Notes under the pieces: generated by a model
Seen by the model: the letters and a program-made list of their open reading frames with translations, nothing else
The model's database searches: none
What the model was told of the DNA's origin: nothing
Program-made: the position numbers and the translations under genes
Shown: one piece after another, positions 25,137 to 34,087 of the stretch
How the letters are laid out: each line of letters begins with the position of its first letter
Position numbering within the stretch: position 1 is the stretch's first letter
Assembly: GCA_017302215.1 (NCBI GenBank)
Contig: JAFLDX010000008.1
Span: 1-35,998 of the forward strand
DNA from: Lysobacterales bacterium
Lineage (GTDB): Bacteria > Pseudomonadota > Gammaproteobacteria > Xanthomonadales > Rhodanobacteraceae
Length of the DNA stretch: 35,998 nt
Direction of reading: 5' to 3'

Positions 25137-25904
25137 TCACATCAGGAAGGCGGTCATCACGAAATCGAGGGCGAGCACGACGATCGACGACGACACCACC
25201 GTGCGCGTCGTCGCATGGGCCACGCCCTCGCTGGTCGGCGGCGTCGTGTAGCCCTCGAACGTCGCGATCAGCGCGATCACGGCACCGAAGGCCGTGCTTT
25301 TCCACACCCCGTTGACGACGTCCTTCCAGACGTCGACGCTCGAGGTCATGTTGCCCCAGAACGTGCCGTTGTCGAGGCCGAGCCAGCTCACGCCGACGAG
25401 GTGCGCGCCGAGGATGCCGAGCGCATTGAAGACGCAGGCGAGCAGCGGCATGGCGACGATCGCGGCGAGGAAACGCGGGGCGACCACATAGGCGAGCGGA
25501 TCGACCGCCATCATTTCCATCGCCGAGAGCTGGTCGGTCGCGCGCATGAGGCCGATCTCGGCCGTCACGGAGGTGCCGGCGCGTCCGGCGAACAGCAGGG
25601 CGGTCACGACCGGACCGAGTTCGCGGAACAGCGAGAGGGCGACCACGGTACCGAGCGCGGCCGTGCCGCCGAAGATCGACAGCGTGTAGTAGAGCTGCAG
25701 GGCGAGCACCATGCCGACGAACAGCCCGCAGGTCATGATGATGACGAGGCTCATCGCACCGACGAACCAGATCTGGCGAACGGTCTCGCGGAAATGGCGC
25801 AGGCTGCGCGGAACGGCGCCGAGGATCGCGAACAGGAACAGGCCGGCCGCGCCGAGGCGCGCGAGTGCGTCACCGAACACGGAAGGACGCCGCGGCGTGG
25901 TCAT
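25137..25904 (-). CDS. mlaE: Phospholipid ABC transporter permease MlaE
   Basis: MlaE is the membrane permease of the MlaFEDB complex. The 255-residue product shows several hydrophobic helices and the conserved family core: FRELGPVVTALLFAGRAGTS, the EIGLMRATDQLSAMEMMAVD coupling region, and PRFLAAIVAMPLL. The last helix is near the C-terminus (VVLALDFVMTAFLM). The ATG at 25904 overlaps the mlaF stop (ATGA at 25901-25904). A reading 34 codons longer would lie inside mlaF and is Arg-rich, so it is rejected. Confidence 0.96.
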   Translation of the reverse strand: MTTPRRPSVFGDALARLGAAGLFLFAILGAVPRSLRHFRETVRQIWFVGAMSLVIIMTCGLFVGMVLALQLYYTLSIFGGTAALGTVVALSLFRELGPVVTALLFAGRAGTSVTAEIGLMRATDQLSAMEMMAVDPLAYVVAPRFLAAIVAMPLLACVFNALGILGAHLVGVSWLGLDNGTFWGNMTSSVDVWKDVVNGVWKSTAFGAVIALIATFEGYTTPPTSEGVAHATTRTVVSSSIVVLALDFVMTAFLM

Positions 25905-26764
25905 GCGCGCCCCGCGCGGAAGCCGAGATCGACCGCATAGTCGCGTGCGGGATACTCGAACGGCACCGGCCCGTCGGCCTCGCCACCGAAGAACTGCCGA
26001 GTCCACGGCGAGTCGCGCGCAGCGAGATCGTCCGGATGGCCGCTGGCGACGACCTTGCCGCCGGCGATCAGGTAGACCTGGTCGGCCACGCGCCGCACGG
26101 CGGCAAACTCGTGCGCGACGAGGATGCTGGTGATGCCGAGCGAATCGTTGAGCGTGCGGATCAGCTTGAGTACCTGGTTGAGCGCGATCGGGTCGAGCCC
26201 GACGAACGGTTCGTCGTAGACGATCAGGCTCGGGTCGCGAACGATCGCGCGGGCCAGGGCGACGCGTCGCGCCATGCCGCCCGAGAGCTCGGCCGGCATG
26301 AGCCTCGCGGCACCGCGCAGGCCGACCGCCTGCAGGCGCGTGAGCACGATGTTACGGACCAGTTCCTCCGGCAGGTTGAGGTGCTGGCGCAGCGGGAACG
26401 CCACGTTCTCGAACACGTCGAAGTCGGTCAGCAGGGCCGAGTTCTGGAACAGGTAGCCGATCTTCTCGCGCAGAGCGAACAGCTCGACGCGGCGCAAGGT
26501 CGTCACGTTCGCGCCGTCGACGCGGATCTCGCCGGCATCGGGAGCGAGCTGGCCGGTGATATGGCGCAGCAGGGTGGTCTTGCCGGTACCGCTCGGACCC
26601 ATGATCGCGGTGATGCGCCCGCGCGCGATGTCGAGGTCGATGCCGTCGAAGATGAGCTTGCCGTTGAGCACGGTGCGCAGGCCGCGCACCTCGACGAAGG
26701 CACTGCCCGGGATGACGGGCGCGTTGGCGGATCGGGGGTCGGGATTCAAGGGAACGGGTTGCAC
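25901..26764 (-). CDS. mlaF: Phospholipid ABC transporter ATPase MlaF
   Basis: MlaF is the ATP-binding subunit powering phospholipid transport across the inner membrane. The 287-residue product has Walker A (GPSGTGKTT), the Q-loop region (IGYLFQNSALLTD), the ABC signature (ELSGGMARRVALARAI), Walker B (SLIVYDEPFVGLDPI) and the switch His (VAHE). A short N-terminal extension (about 20 residues) and a C-terminal segment of about 30 residues bracket the core; the latter may meet MlaB or a neighbouring MlaF. The start is a GTG at 26764 with GGGA about 5 nt upstream; a later start is possible. It heads mlaFEDCB and lies 83 nt after gmk. Confidence 0.96.
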   Translation of the reverse strand: MQPVPLNPDPRSANAPVIPGSAFVEVRGLRTVLNGKLIFDGIDLDIARGRITAIMGPSGTGKTTLLRHITGQLAPDAGEIRVDGANVTTLRRVELFALREKIGYLFQNSALLTDFDVFENVAFPLRQHLNLPEELVRNIVLTRLQAVGLRGAARLMPAELSGGMARRVALARAIVRDPSLIVYDEPFVGLDPIALNQVLKLIRTLNDSLGITSILVAHEFAAVRRVADQVYLIAGGKVVASGHPDDLAARDSPWTRQFFGGEADGPVPFEYPARDYAVDLGFRAGRA

Positions 26765-26847
26765 GAGGTCCCGCGGTCGCGGCGGCGCATAACCTTAGCC
26801 GAAGCGACGACGCCGGTGCCAGCGTGGCTGCGGCGCGCCGGTCGCGC

Positions 26848-27465
26848 TCAGGCCGGCTTGAGCAGGTCGTCGAGCAGCGCCTGATGGCGCCCGAGCTGCG
26901 CGTCGCGGCGCAGGCGGCGGCAGGCGAAGATCGCCTGCAGGTCGCGCAGCGCCTGGGCGAAATCGTCGTTGATGACGATGTAGTCGAACTCGCGCGCGCG
27001 CGCGATCTCGGTGCGCGAGTCGGCGATCCGTCGCGCGATCTGCTCGGGGCTGTCCGATGCACGCTGGCGCAGGCGCCGCTCGAGTTCGACGCGCGAAGGC
27101 GGCAGGATGAAGATGCTGACCGCATCGGGCCATTTCGTGCGCACCTGCTGCGCGCCCTGCCAGTCGATCTCGAGCAGGACGTCGCGATCGGCGCTCAGCA
27201 GCGGCTCGACCGCGGTGCGCGCCGTGCCCTTGTAGTCGCCGTGCACGTTGGCGTGCTCGAAGAACGCCCCGTTCGTGGCCATGTGTTCGAACACGTCGCG
27301 CGAGACGAAGTGGTAGTGCTGGCCGTCGATCTCGCCCGGCCGCGGCGGGCGCGACGTGTAGGAGACCGACAGCGTGATGCCCTGTTCGCGTTCGAGCAGG
27401 GCCTTGACGAGGCTGGTCTTCCCTGCCCCGGACGGCGCCGCGATGATGTAGAGCGTGCCCGACAC
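26848..27465 (-). CDS. gmk: Guanylate kinase
   Basis: Guanylate kinase phosphorylates GMP to GDP in the cytoplasm. The 205-residue product has the P-loop APSGAGKTSL, the GMP-binding stretch VSYTSRPPRPGEIDGQHYHF, and the lid and core DVLLEIDWQGAQQVR and FILPPSRVELERRLRQR. The GTG at 27465 was chosen because GGAG, made by the end of yicC, lies 6 nt upstream and gives the usual N-terminus (SGTLYIIAAPSGAG). It starts two bases past the yicC stop. A read-through reading that begins upstream is not coding. Confidence 0.97.
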   Translation of the reverse strand: MSGTLYIIAAPSGAGKTSLVKALLEREQGITLSVSYTSRPPRPGEIDGQHYHFVSRDVFEHMATNGAFFEHANVHGDYKGTARTAVEPLLSADRDVLLEIDWQGAQQVRTKWPDAVSIFILPPSRVELERRLRQRASDSPEQIARRIADSRTEIARAREFDYIVINDDFAQALRDLQAIFACRRLRRDAQLGRHQALLDDLLKPA

Positions 27466-27467
27466 GA

Positions 27468-28331
27468 TCACTCCAGGTTCTGCACTTGCTCGCGCATCTG
27501 CTCGATCAGCACCTTGAGCTCGACCGCCGCCTTGGTCGTGCGCGGGTCGGCGGCCTTCGAGCCGAGCGTGTTGGCCTCGCGGTTGAACTCCTGCATGAGG
27601 AAATCGAGCCGGCGACCGACCGCTTCCTTGAGGCCGAAGATGCGCCGCGCCTCGGCAATGTGCGAGCTCAGGCGATCGAGTTCCTCGTCGACGTCGAGGC
27701 GCTGCAGCTGCAGGACGAGTTCCTGCTCGATGCGACCCGGATCGACCGGTTGCTTGATCTCGGCCAGGCGCTGCTCGAGTCGCGCGCGCGCCGCGGCGCG
27801 CACGTCGGGCAGGTGCTCGCGCACGCTCGCCACGATCGCCTCGATGCCGGCCAGGCGGTCGCGCAGGAAACCCGCCAGGCGCTCGCCCTCGCGTTCGCGC
27901 GTGGCGATGAAGTCGCCGAGGACCTGGTCGAGCAGGGTGATCGCCGCGGCGCGCAGGCCCTCGGCGTCGGCGCCCTGGTCGCGCAGCACGCCCGGCCAGT
28001 TCAGCACGGTGGTGAAATCGACGCGCAAGGCCGGGAAGCGTCCCGAAAGCGCCTGCGCGGCGTCGGCGAGGCGCGCGACGAGTTCGTCGTCGAGGACCAG
28101 CGCGGATGCGCGCGTGGCGGCCTGCTTCAGGCGGATCGTCACGTCGACCTTGCCGCGCGCGAGGCGCGCCGCGAGCGTTTCGCGCAACTGCGGCTCGAAC
28201 GTGCGCAGGTCGTCGGGCAGGCGCGGGCTCAGCTCTAGATAACGATGGTTGACCGAACGCAGCTCGATGCCGAGCGTGCCGTGCGCGGTCTCGCTCTCGG
28301 CGCTCGCGAAGGCGGTCATGCTGCGGATCAT
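27468..28331 (-). CDS. yicC: YicC-family endoribonuclease
   Basis: YicC-family proteins are endoribonucleases; in E. coli the protein affects decay of the small RNA RyhB. The 287-residue product begins MIRSMTAFASAE and contains ELRSVNHRYLELSPRLPDDL, both family signatures. A helical middle region is rich in Ala and Arg. The C-terminal part shows DRLSSHIAEARRIFG and GRRLDFLMQEFNREANTLGSK, with the acidic and His residues of the proposed active site. Length is normal. It is transcribed away from rph, with a 68-nt divergent region, and leads into gmk. Confidence 0.95.
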   Translation of the reverse strand: MIRSMTAFASAESETAHGTLGIELRSVNHRYLELSPRLPDDLRTFEPQLRETLAARLARGKVDVTIRLKQAATRASALVLDDELVARLADAAQALSGRFPALRVDFTTVLNWPGVLRDQGADAEGLRAAAITLLDQVLGDFIATREREGERLAGFLRDRLAGIEAIVASVREHLPDVRAAARARLEQRLAEIKQPVDPGRIEQELVLQLQRLDVDEELDRLSSHIAEARRIFGLKEAVGRRLDFLMQEFNREANTLGSKAADPRTTKAAVELKVLIEQMREQVQNLE

Positions 28332-28363
28332 CGCGCCGGCCCGTCGGGAAGGGTCGGCAATGG

Positions 28364-28369
28364 TAAACT
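28364..28369 (+). promoter_or_regulatory. Extended -10 element for rph
   Basis: TGGTAAACT at 28361-28369 fits an extended -10 (TGn followed by TAAACT). It lies 30 nt before the rph ATG. No good -35 hexamer was found, as is usual for extended -10 promoters. Confidence 0.45.
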
Positions 28370-28399
28370 GCGCGGCCGCTTTGCCATAGCACCTCCCGC

Positions 28400-29128
28400 A
28401 TGCCTCGCCCTACCCGTCCCAGCGGCCGCGCGCCGGACCAGCTGCGCGCCGTTTCCTTCATCCGCCGCTACACGCGCCACGCCGAGGGTTCGGTGCTGGT
28501 TTCGTTCGGCGATACCCGCGTGCTTTGCACGGCCAGCGTCGAGGACAAGGTGCCGCCGTTCCTGCGCGGCAAGGGCGAGGGCTGGCTGACCGCCGAGTAC
28601 GGCATGCTGCCGCGTGCGACGCGCGAGCGCACCCAGCGCGAAGCGGCGCGTGGCGGCCAGGGCGGCCGCACCATGGAAATCCAGCGCCTGATCGGCCGCA
28701 GCCTGCGTGCCTGCGTCGACCGCGGCGCGCTCGGCGAGCGCACGATCACGTTCGACTGCGACGTGCTGCAGGCCGACGGCGGCACGCGCACGGCCGCGAT
28801 CACTGGCGCGTACGTCGCCCTCGTCGATGCGATCGCCCCGCTCAAGGCGAAGGGCGCGTTCAAGCGCGACCCGATCGTCGGCGCGATCGCCGCGGTGTCG
28901 GTCGGCATGTGGGAGGGCGTGCCGGTGCTCGACCTCGACTATGCCGAGGATTCGACCTGCGACACCGACATGAACGTTGTCATGAACGATGGCGGCGGCT
29001 TCATCGAGCTGCAGGGCACGGCCGAAGGGCATGCCTTCCGCCGCGACGAACTCGATGCCCTGCTCGCGCTGGCCGGCAAGGGCATTGCCGAACTCTGCGA
29101 ACTGCAGCGCGCGGCCCTGGCCGCCTGA
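28400..29128 (+). CDS. rph: Ribonuclease PH
   Basis: RNase PH trims the 3' ends of tRNA precursors by phosphorolysis. The 242-residue product is of normal length and shows [40 protein letters not shown], and the phosphate-binding [15 protein letters not shown] region. The catalytic motif [20 protein letters not shown] and the [20 protein letters not shown] metal region follow. The chosen ATG at 28400 is the Met that gives the family N-terminus ([16 protein letters not shown]). It is 11 nt before rdgB, and the pair is probably cotranscribed. Confidence 0.97.
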   Translation: MPRPTRPSGRAPDQLRAVSFIRRYTRHAEGSVLVSFGDTRVLCTASVEDKVPPFLRGKGEGWLTAEYGMLPRATRERTQREAARGGQGGRTMEIQRLIGRSLRACVDRGALGERTITFDCDVLQADGGTRTAAITGAYVALVDAIAPLKAKGAFKRDPIVGAIAAVSVGMWEGVPVLDLDYAEDSTCDTDMNVVMNDGGGFIELQGTAEGHAFRRDELDALLALAGKGIAELCELQRAALAA

Positions 29129-29139
29129 TCCCGCGCTTC

Positions 29140-29733
29140 ATGCGGCTCGTCCTCGCCAGCGGCAACCGCGGCAAGCTCGGCGAACTGGCCGACATTCTGG
29201 ACGGGCTCGGCTTCGATCTGGTCCTGCAGTCGACGCTCGGCATCGGCGACGCCGACGAGACCGGCCAGAGCTTCGTCGAGAACGCGATCCTCAAGGCGCG
29301 CCATGCCGCGCGCGAGTCCGGGCTGCCCGCACTCGGCGACGACTCCGGCCTGTGCGTCGACGCGCTCGGCGGCGCGCCGGGCCTGTACTCGGCGCGCTAT
29401 GCCGGAACGCACGGCGACGACGCCGCCAATCGCGCGAAACTGCTCGATGCGCTGGCCGGGATCGACGACGCCGGGCGCGCCGCGCATTTCCATTGCGCGA
29501 TCGCGCTGCTGCGCTCGGCCGAGGACCCGACCCCGCTGGTGGTCGAAGGCCGCTGGCACGGCCACATCGCGCGCGCGCCACGCGGCGACCGCGGCTTCGG
29601 CTACGACCCGCTGTTCGTCGACGCACACAGCGGACTCACCGCCGCCGAACTCGACCCGGCCGAGAAGAACCGGCTCAGCCACCGCGGCCGCGCGCTGGCG
29701 CTGCTGCGCGAGCGCCTGGACACCAAGCGATAG
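29140..29733 (+). CDS. rdgB: dITP/XTP pyrophosphatase (Ham1/RdgB)
   Basis: RdgB removes non-canonical purine nucleotides (dITP, ITP, XTP) from the pool. The 197-residue product begins [20 protein letters not shown], the family start, followed by [18 protein letters not shown] and [20 protein letters not shown]. The [11 protein letters not shown] motif and [16 protein letters not shown] near the end are all present. There is no clear ribosome site before the ATG at 29140, so coupling with rph is likely. In relatives hemW commonly follows directly; here 5.4 kb of accessory DNA intervenes. Confidence 0.96.
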   Translation: MRLVLASGNRGKLGELADILDGLGFDLVLQSTLGIGDADETGQSFVENAILKARHAARESGLPALGDDSGLCVDALGGAPGLYSARYAGTHGDDAANRAKLLDALAGIDDAGRAAHFHCAIALLRSAEDPTPLVVEGRWHGHIARAPRGDRGFGYDPLFVDAHSGLTAAELDPAEKNRLSHRGRALALLRERLDTKR

Positions 29734-29817
29734 CCGCGGCGCGTCGTCGCTTGCCCAGCGGTCCACGCCCACGTCCGATACCATGCGGCCCTTTGCTGGA
29801 GCGAGGAACGTCCGCGC

Positions 29818-32800
29818 ATGCACGGCCAGTTGTTCACCAGCGACTTCCTGCGTGAAGGCATCCGTGCAACCCCCGGCTGGAACGACGCGGAAGCCGCATT
29901 CGTCAGTTTCCGCGCCGCTGTCCACAAGCTCTTTTCCGCTCTTTCCACCCACGCCGGACTTAACGAGGCTCAGACCGAGGACGAGGTCATCCTGCCGGTC
30001 CTCGCCGCGCTCGGCTGGACCGACCATCTTCGCCAACAAACCGCGAATCGCCGCGGACGCCATGACGTCCCCGACATGCTCCTGTTCGCGTCGCCGCAGG
30101 CGAAGCAGGAGGCATTGGCCGACCACCCGGCCGACCGACGCTATCGCCACGGGCGCGCGATCCTCGAAGCCAAGCGCTGGGCACGGCCCCTCGACCGCGG
30201 AGACAGTGCCGATCCTTTCGACTCCGGCACGCCGTCGAGCCAGATGCTGCGCTACCTCAGCCGAGCGGAGATCGCTTCCGAACGGGCCGTGCAGTGGGGA
30301 ATCCTCACGAACGGGGCGATCTGGCGCCTGTACTGGCAGTCGGCCCGCTCGCGATCCGAAGAGTTCCTGCAATTCGACCTCGTCGAACTGACCAAGGCGG
30401 CCAGTACCACCGGCGACTTGTTCACCAACGTGCACGCGGACCAGGTCCACTACCTGCGGGCATTCTTCCTCCTGTTCCGGCGCGAAGCCTTTCTCGCGCA
30501 GGCGGGCGATCCGGATGGGCGCAGTTTCCATGGCGTTGCGCTCAGCGAAGGGCGCCTGTGGGAAAGCAAGGTCTCGCAGGACCTCGGCCAGCGGGTCTTC
30601 GATGACCTGTTCCCGCGCCTCGCCCGCAGCCTCGTTCGGCAGGATCAAGCTGCGCCGGAGCCACCCACCGGCGAATACCTCGATGGCATCCATCGCGCAT
30701 CCCTGATCCTGCTGTATCGCCTGCTCTTCGTGTTGTACGCGGAGGACCGCAACCTGCTGCCGGCGAGCGATCCACGCTACGACGACTACTCGCTGCGCAA
30801 GTTGCGCGGCGACATCGCGGAACGGATGCATCGCGGTGACGTCTTCAGCGCGACCGCGACGCGGATCTGGACCGCGCTGCGCGACCTGTTCCGCGCGATC
30901 GACCGTGGCGACGATTCGATCGGCCTGCCGCCGTACAACGGTGGCCTGTTCCACGAGTCGCCCGAAGATCTTCTCGCGCGCATCAGTCTCCCCGATGCCG
31001 ATCTGGCACCGCTGATCGACGGCCTCTCGCGCCGCGCGGACATCTCGGGCATCGCCTTCATCAACTACCGGGACCTCGCCGTCCAGCACCTCGGTTCTAT
31101 CTACGAACGCCTGCTCGAACAACGCCTCGTCGTCGCGGCGGACGGTACCGTCGTCGTCCAGCCGTCGGTGTTCGCGCGCAAGAACTCGGGCAGCTACTAC
31201 ACCCACGACGATCTCGTGAAGCTGATCCTGCGCGAAACGATCGAACCGCTCGTGCAGACGCGGATCGGCGCGTTCGACCGCGCGCTCGCCGACGCGGCGA
31301 AGCACCGCGCCGCGCTGGCCGACGAACAGGCGCACTTCCGCCTCGGCGAAGTCGATCCCGCCGAGGCGATCCTCGGCCTGCGCATCTGCGACCCGGCCAT
31401 GGGCAGCGGCCATTTCCTCGTCAGCCTGGTCGACGACCTCGCCGACCGCATCCTCGAGCAGATCGCCGATGCCCAGGCGAAAGCGGTCGATGCGGGATTC
31501 CCGCAGTACGCATCGCCCGTGCTTCGCGAGGTGCTCGGCCTGCGCGAGCGCATCAGCCGACGTGCCGCCCAAGGCGGTTGGACGATCGACGTCGGCCTGC
31601 TCGACGACCGCCACCTCGTCCGCCGCATGATCCTCAAGCGCGTCGTCCACGGCGTCGACAAGAACCCGATGGCGGTCGAGCTGGCCAAGCTCGCCCTCTG
31701 GCTGCACACGTTCACGGTCGGTGCGCCGCTGTCGTTCCTCGACCACCACCTGCGCTGCGGGGACTCCCTCTACGGCGAGCGGCTGGCCGACGTGCGTGCG
31801 GCGATCGCGCGCCATGGCGGGCTGCTCGCGGAAAGCCAGTTGACCGGTTTGCTGCTCGCCGCACGCACGATGCACGCGATCGGCGTGCTCAACGACATCG
31901 ATCTGGCCGAAGTCGAGCGCTCGCGCGATCTCACAGCACAGGCGTTCGAGGCCCTCGATGGCGTCCGCCACGTGCTCGATTTCTGGCAGGCGCTGCGCTG
32001 GGTCGCGCCGCTCGACATTCCGCGCTCGCGCTGGGGCGAGGCGCAGGCCACCGCGCTCGAGCTGATCTCCGGCCACTTCGGCAATGACCTCGTCGCGCTG
32101 CTGCAGCATGATCGCCGCACCTGGGGCGACCCGGACACCGACATGCGCGTCAATGCGCTGCTCGATGCCTGCCGCGCGCTCGCGCGGCGCGAAGGATTCC
32201 TGCATTGGGAGCTCGCATTCCCCGGGGTCTGGAGCCCGGGCGAGGCCTCGTCGCGCGGCGGCTTCGATGCCGTGATCGGCAATCCGCCGTGGGACCGCAT
32301 GAAGCTGCAGGAGGTGGAGTGGTTTGCCGAGCGACGGCCGGAGATCGCACTGCAGGCACGCGCGAGTGACCGCAAGAAGCGCATCGCGCAACTGCGCAAG
32401 CAGGCCGATCCCTTGGCCGACGACTATGCGCTGGCCGCGCAGCGCGCCGAGGACGCCGCGCGCATCGCGCGCAGCTGCGGCGACTATCCGCTGCTCTCGT
32501 CCGGCGACATCAACCTGTATTCGCTGTTCGTCGAGCGCGCGATGGGCCTCGTCCAGGCCGACGGCATGGTCGGCCTGCTGACACCGTCGGGCATCGCCGC
32601 CGACAAGGGCGCGTCGCGGTTCTTCCGCTCGATCGCGACCTCGGGTCGGCTCGCAGCGCTGATCGACTTCGAGAACAAGAAAGTCTTTTTTCCCGACATC
32701 CATGCGAGCTTCAAGTTCTGCGCGCTCGTCTTCGGCGGTGCGCGCAGGCAGTTCGAGACGGCACGCTGCGCGTTCTACCTGCACGCCGTCGCCGAGCTGG

Positions 32801-33993
32801 CGCCGGTCGAGCCGGCGTCCGCCGACGAGGCGGAGCGCCTCAAGGCGACACGCGTGATCGCGCTGTCGGCCGACGACTTCCGCGCGGTCAACCCGAACAC
32901 CGGCACCGCGCCGATCTTCCGCAATGCCTACGACGCCGCCCTGACCACGCGCATCTATCGCCGGCATCCCGTTCTCGTGCGCCACGTGTTCGCGCGCGAA
33001 CGCGACGGACTGACCGGCGAAACGGTCGAGAACCCGGACCGCATCGAGCGCGAGGAACGCCTCTACCCGGTGCGCTATCTGCGCATGTTCGACATGACCA
33101 ATGATTCGGGCCTGTTCCGCCGCCGCGACGAGCTCGAGGCGGACGGCTGGTATCCGGTCACCGGCGGCCGCTGGAAGAAGGGCGCGGCGCAGATGCTGCC
33201 GCTGTACGAAGGCAAGATGGTGCAGATGTACGACCATCGCGCCGCCGGCGTGACGGTGAATCCCGACAACGTGCACCGGCCGGCGCAACCGGTCGAGACC
33301 ACCGAAAACCTGCATTGCGATCCGTCCTACTCACCTCCGCCACAGTTCTTTGTTGAGTCCCCCTTGGTCGAAGCGCAAATTTCGACTGACTGGGTGCTGG
33401 GATTCAAGCACGTCTCTGCGCCAACCAATGTACGGACGTTGATCGCTTCGGTATGTCCAAGAGCCGGCTTCGGCAACTCCATTCCACTTCTGACACACGA
33501 TGGCGAAAGCGTGTTGGCTACAGTTGAGTTGCTGGCCAATCTGAACTCGATCTGCCTGGATTTTTTTGTCAGGCAGAAGCTCCAAGGGCAGAACCTGAAT
33601 CTTTTTGTCGTCGAACAGCTTCCGCTCATCGCCCCGGCGGATTACGCCCAACCGCTCGGCAGCGGCACGGTCGCCGACTTCGTGCGCGAACAGGTGCTGC
33701 GGTTGTCGTACACGGCGCACGACCTGGCCGCGTTCGCACGCGACCTCGGCCACGACGGTGCGCCGTTCGCCTGGGATGCCGAGGATCGCCGCCAGCGCAT
33801 GGCCCGGCTCGACGCGCTTTACTTCATCCTGTACGGCCTCTCGCGCGAGGAAGCCGGCTACGTGCTCGACACGTTTCCGATCGTCCGCGAGCAGGACGAG
33901 GCGGCTTTCGGTCGGTTCCGCACGCGCGAGCTCGTGCTCGGCTACATGAACGCGGTTGCCGCGGGAGACGCCGAAGCCGTCCTTGCCTTGTGA
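29818..33993 (+). CDS. Single-chain restriction-modification protein (PD-(D/E)XK nuclease + N6-adenine methyltransferase)
   Basis: This 1391-residue protein looks like a type IIG/Eco57I-like restriction-methylation enzyme. Residues 54-119 carry a probable PD-(D/E)XK nuclease site: E54-D-E, then P85-D86-MLLF, then I115-LE117-A-K119. A helical region follows, then KNSGSYYTHDDLVKLIL (about 458), methylase motif I D525-PAMGSGHFL and motif IV N822-PPW. That wide motif gap is typical of PglX/Eco57I families. The putative target-recognition part is about 1060-1300. The start ATG at 29818 has GAGG upstream. No separate restriction, specificity, BREX or DISARM subunit lies beside it. The middle of the C-terminal part has lower GC than its flanks. 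Whether it both cuts and methylates is inferred. Confidence 0.88.
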   Translation: MHGQLFTSDFLREGIRATPGWNDAEAAFVSFRAAVHKLFSALSTHAGLNEAQTEDEVILPVLAALGWTDHLRQQTANRRGRHDVPDMLLFASPQAKQEALADHPADRRYRHGRAILEAKRWARPLDRGDSADPFDSGTPSSQMLRYLSRAEIASERAVQWGILTNGAIWRLYWQSARSRSEEFLQFDLVELTKAASTTGDLFTNVHADQVHYLRAFFLLFRREAFLAQAGDPDGRSFHGVALSEGRLWESKVSQDLGQRVFDDLFPRLARSLVRQDQAAPEPPTGEYLDGIHRASLILLYRLLFVLYAEDRNLLPASDPRYDDYSLRKLRGDIAERMHRGDVFSATATRIWTALRDLFRAIDRGDDSIGLPPYNGGLFHESPEDLLARISLPDADLAPLIDGLSRRADISGIAFINYRDLAVQHLGSIYERLLEQRLVVAADGTVVVQPSVFARKNSGSYYTHDDLVKLILRETIEPLVQTRIGAFDRALADAAKHRAALADEQAHFRLGEVDPAEAILGLRICDPAMGSGHFLVSLVDDLADRILEQIADAQAKAVDAGFPQYASPVLREVLGLRERISRRAAQGGWTIDVGLLDDRHLVRRMILKRVVHGVDKNPMAVELAKLALWLHTFTVGAPLSFLDHHLRCGDSLYGERLADVRAAIARHGGLLAESQLTGLLLAARTMHAIGVLNDIDLAEVERSRDLTAQAFEALDGVRHVLDFWQALRWVAPLDIPRSRWGEAQATALELISGHFGNDLVALLQHDRRTWGDPDTDMRVNALLDACRALARREGFLHWELAFPGVWSPGEASSRGGFDAVIGNPPWDRMKLQEVEWFAERRPEIALQARASDRKKRIAQLRKQADPLADDYALAAQRAEDAARIARSCGDYPLLSSGDINLYSLFVERAMGLVQADGMVGLLTPSGIAADKGASRFFRSIATSGRLAALIDFENKKVFFPDIHASFKFCALVFGGARRQFETARCAFYLHAVAELAPVEPASADEAERLKATRVIALSADDFRAVNPNTGTAPIFRNAYDAALTTRIYRRHPVLVRHVFARERDGLTGETVENPDRIEREERLYPVRYLRMFDMTNDSGLFRRRDELEADGWYPVTGGRWKKGAAQMLPLYEGKMVQMYDHRAAGVTVNPDNVHRPAQPVETTENLHCDPSYSPPPQFFVESPLVEAQISTDWVLGFKHVSAPTNVRTLIASVCPRAGFGNSIPLLTHDGESVLATVELLANLNSICLDFFVRQKLQGQNLNLFVVEQLPLIAPADYAQPLGSGTVADFVREQVLRLSYTAHDLAAFARDLGHDGAPFAWDAEDRRQRMARLDALYFILYGLSREEAGYVLDTFPIVREQDEAAFGRFRTRELVLGYMNAVAAGDAEAVLAL
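33301..33600 (+). other. Low-GC patch in the putative target-recognition region
   Basis: By hand count, successive 60-base lines from 33301 have about 52, 57, 57, 50 and 48 percent G+C. Lines just before (33181-33300) have about 63 and 73, and the line just after (33601) about 63. The patch covers residues about 1162-1261 of the large restriction-modification protein. The reading frame is open throughout and codon usage shifts to A/T-ending codons (for example TTT, GTT, AAT). Confidence 0.85.
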
Positions 33994-34008
33994 ACGGCGG
34001 AACCGACC

Positions 34009-34044
34009 TTTCGTCCGTTTCGATTATTGCGTTCGTTTCGGATG
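34009..34044 (+). promoter_or_regulatory. Possible operator: 9-nt-spaced TTTCG direct repeats
   Basis: In the 94-nt gap before the antitoxin gene, TTTCG occurs at 34009, 34018 and 34036, with TTGCG at 34027, so four units recur every 9 nt. Such spacing could serve a DNA-binding antitoxin repressing its own operon. No clear -10/-35 pair was identified. The repeats are short and may be chance. Confidence 0.3.
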
Positions 34045-34087
34045 TCGACTACCGTCGTCGTCCCGACCGACTGCCCCATTCCCGACC

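Noticed and set aside
26848..28461. A 537-residue reading containing gmk with a long N-terminal extension
   Set aside because: The extension overlaps yicC in another frame and is Arg/Pro-rich; GTG 27465 with GGAG upstream gives the normal Gmk length.
28939..33315. A 1458-residue open frame on minus across rph, rdgB and the restriction-modification gene
   Set aside because: It is antisense to genes with clear catalytic motifs, and its composition is that of a GC-rich shadow frame.
29818..33993. BREX (PglX) or DISARM system
   Set aside because: The methylase resembles PglX in motif spacing, but none of the partner genes (for example PglZ, BrxC, DrmA or DrmB) lies in the flanking sequence.
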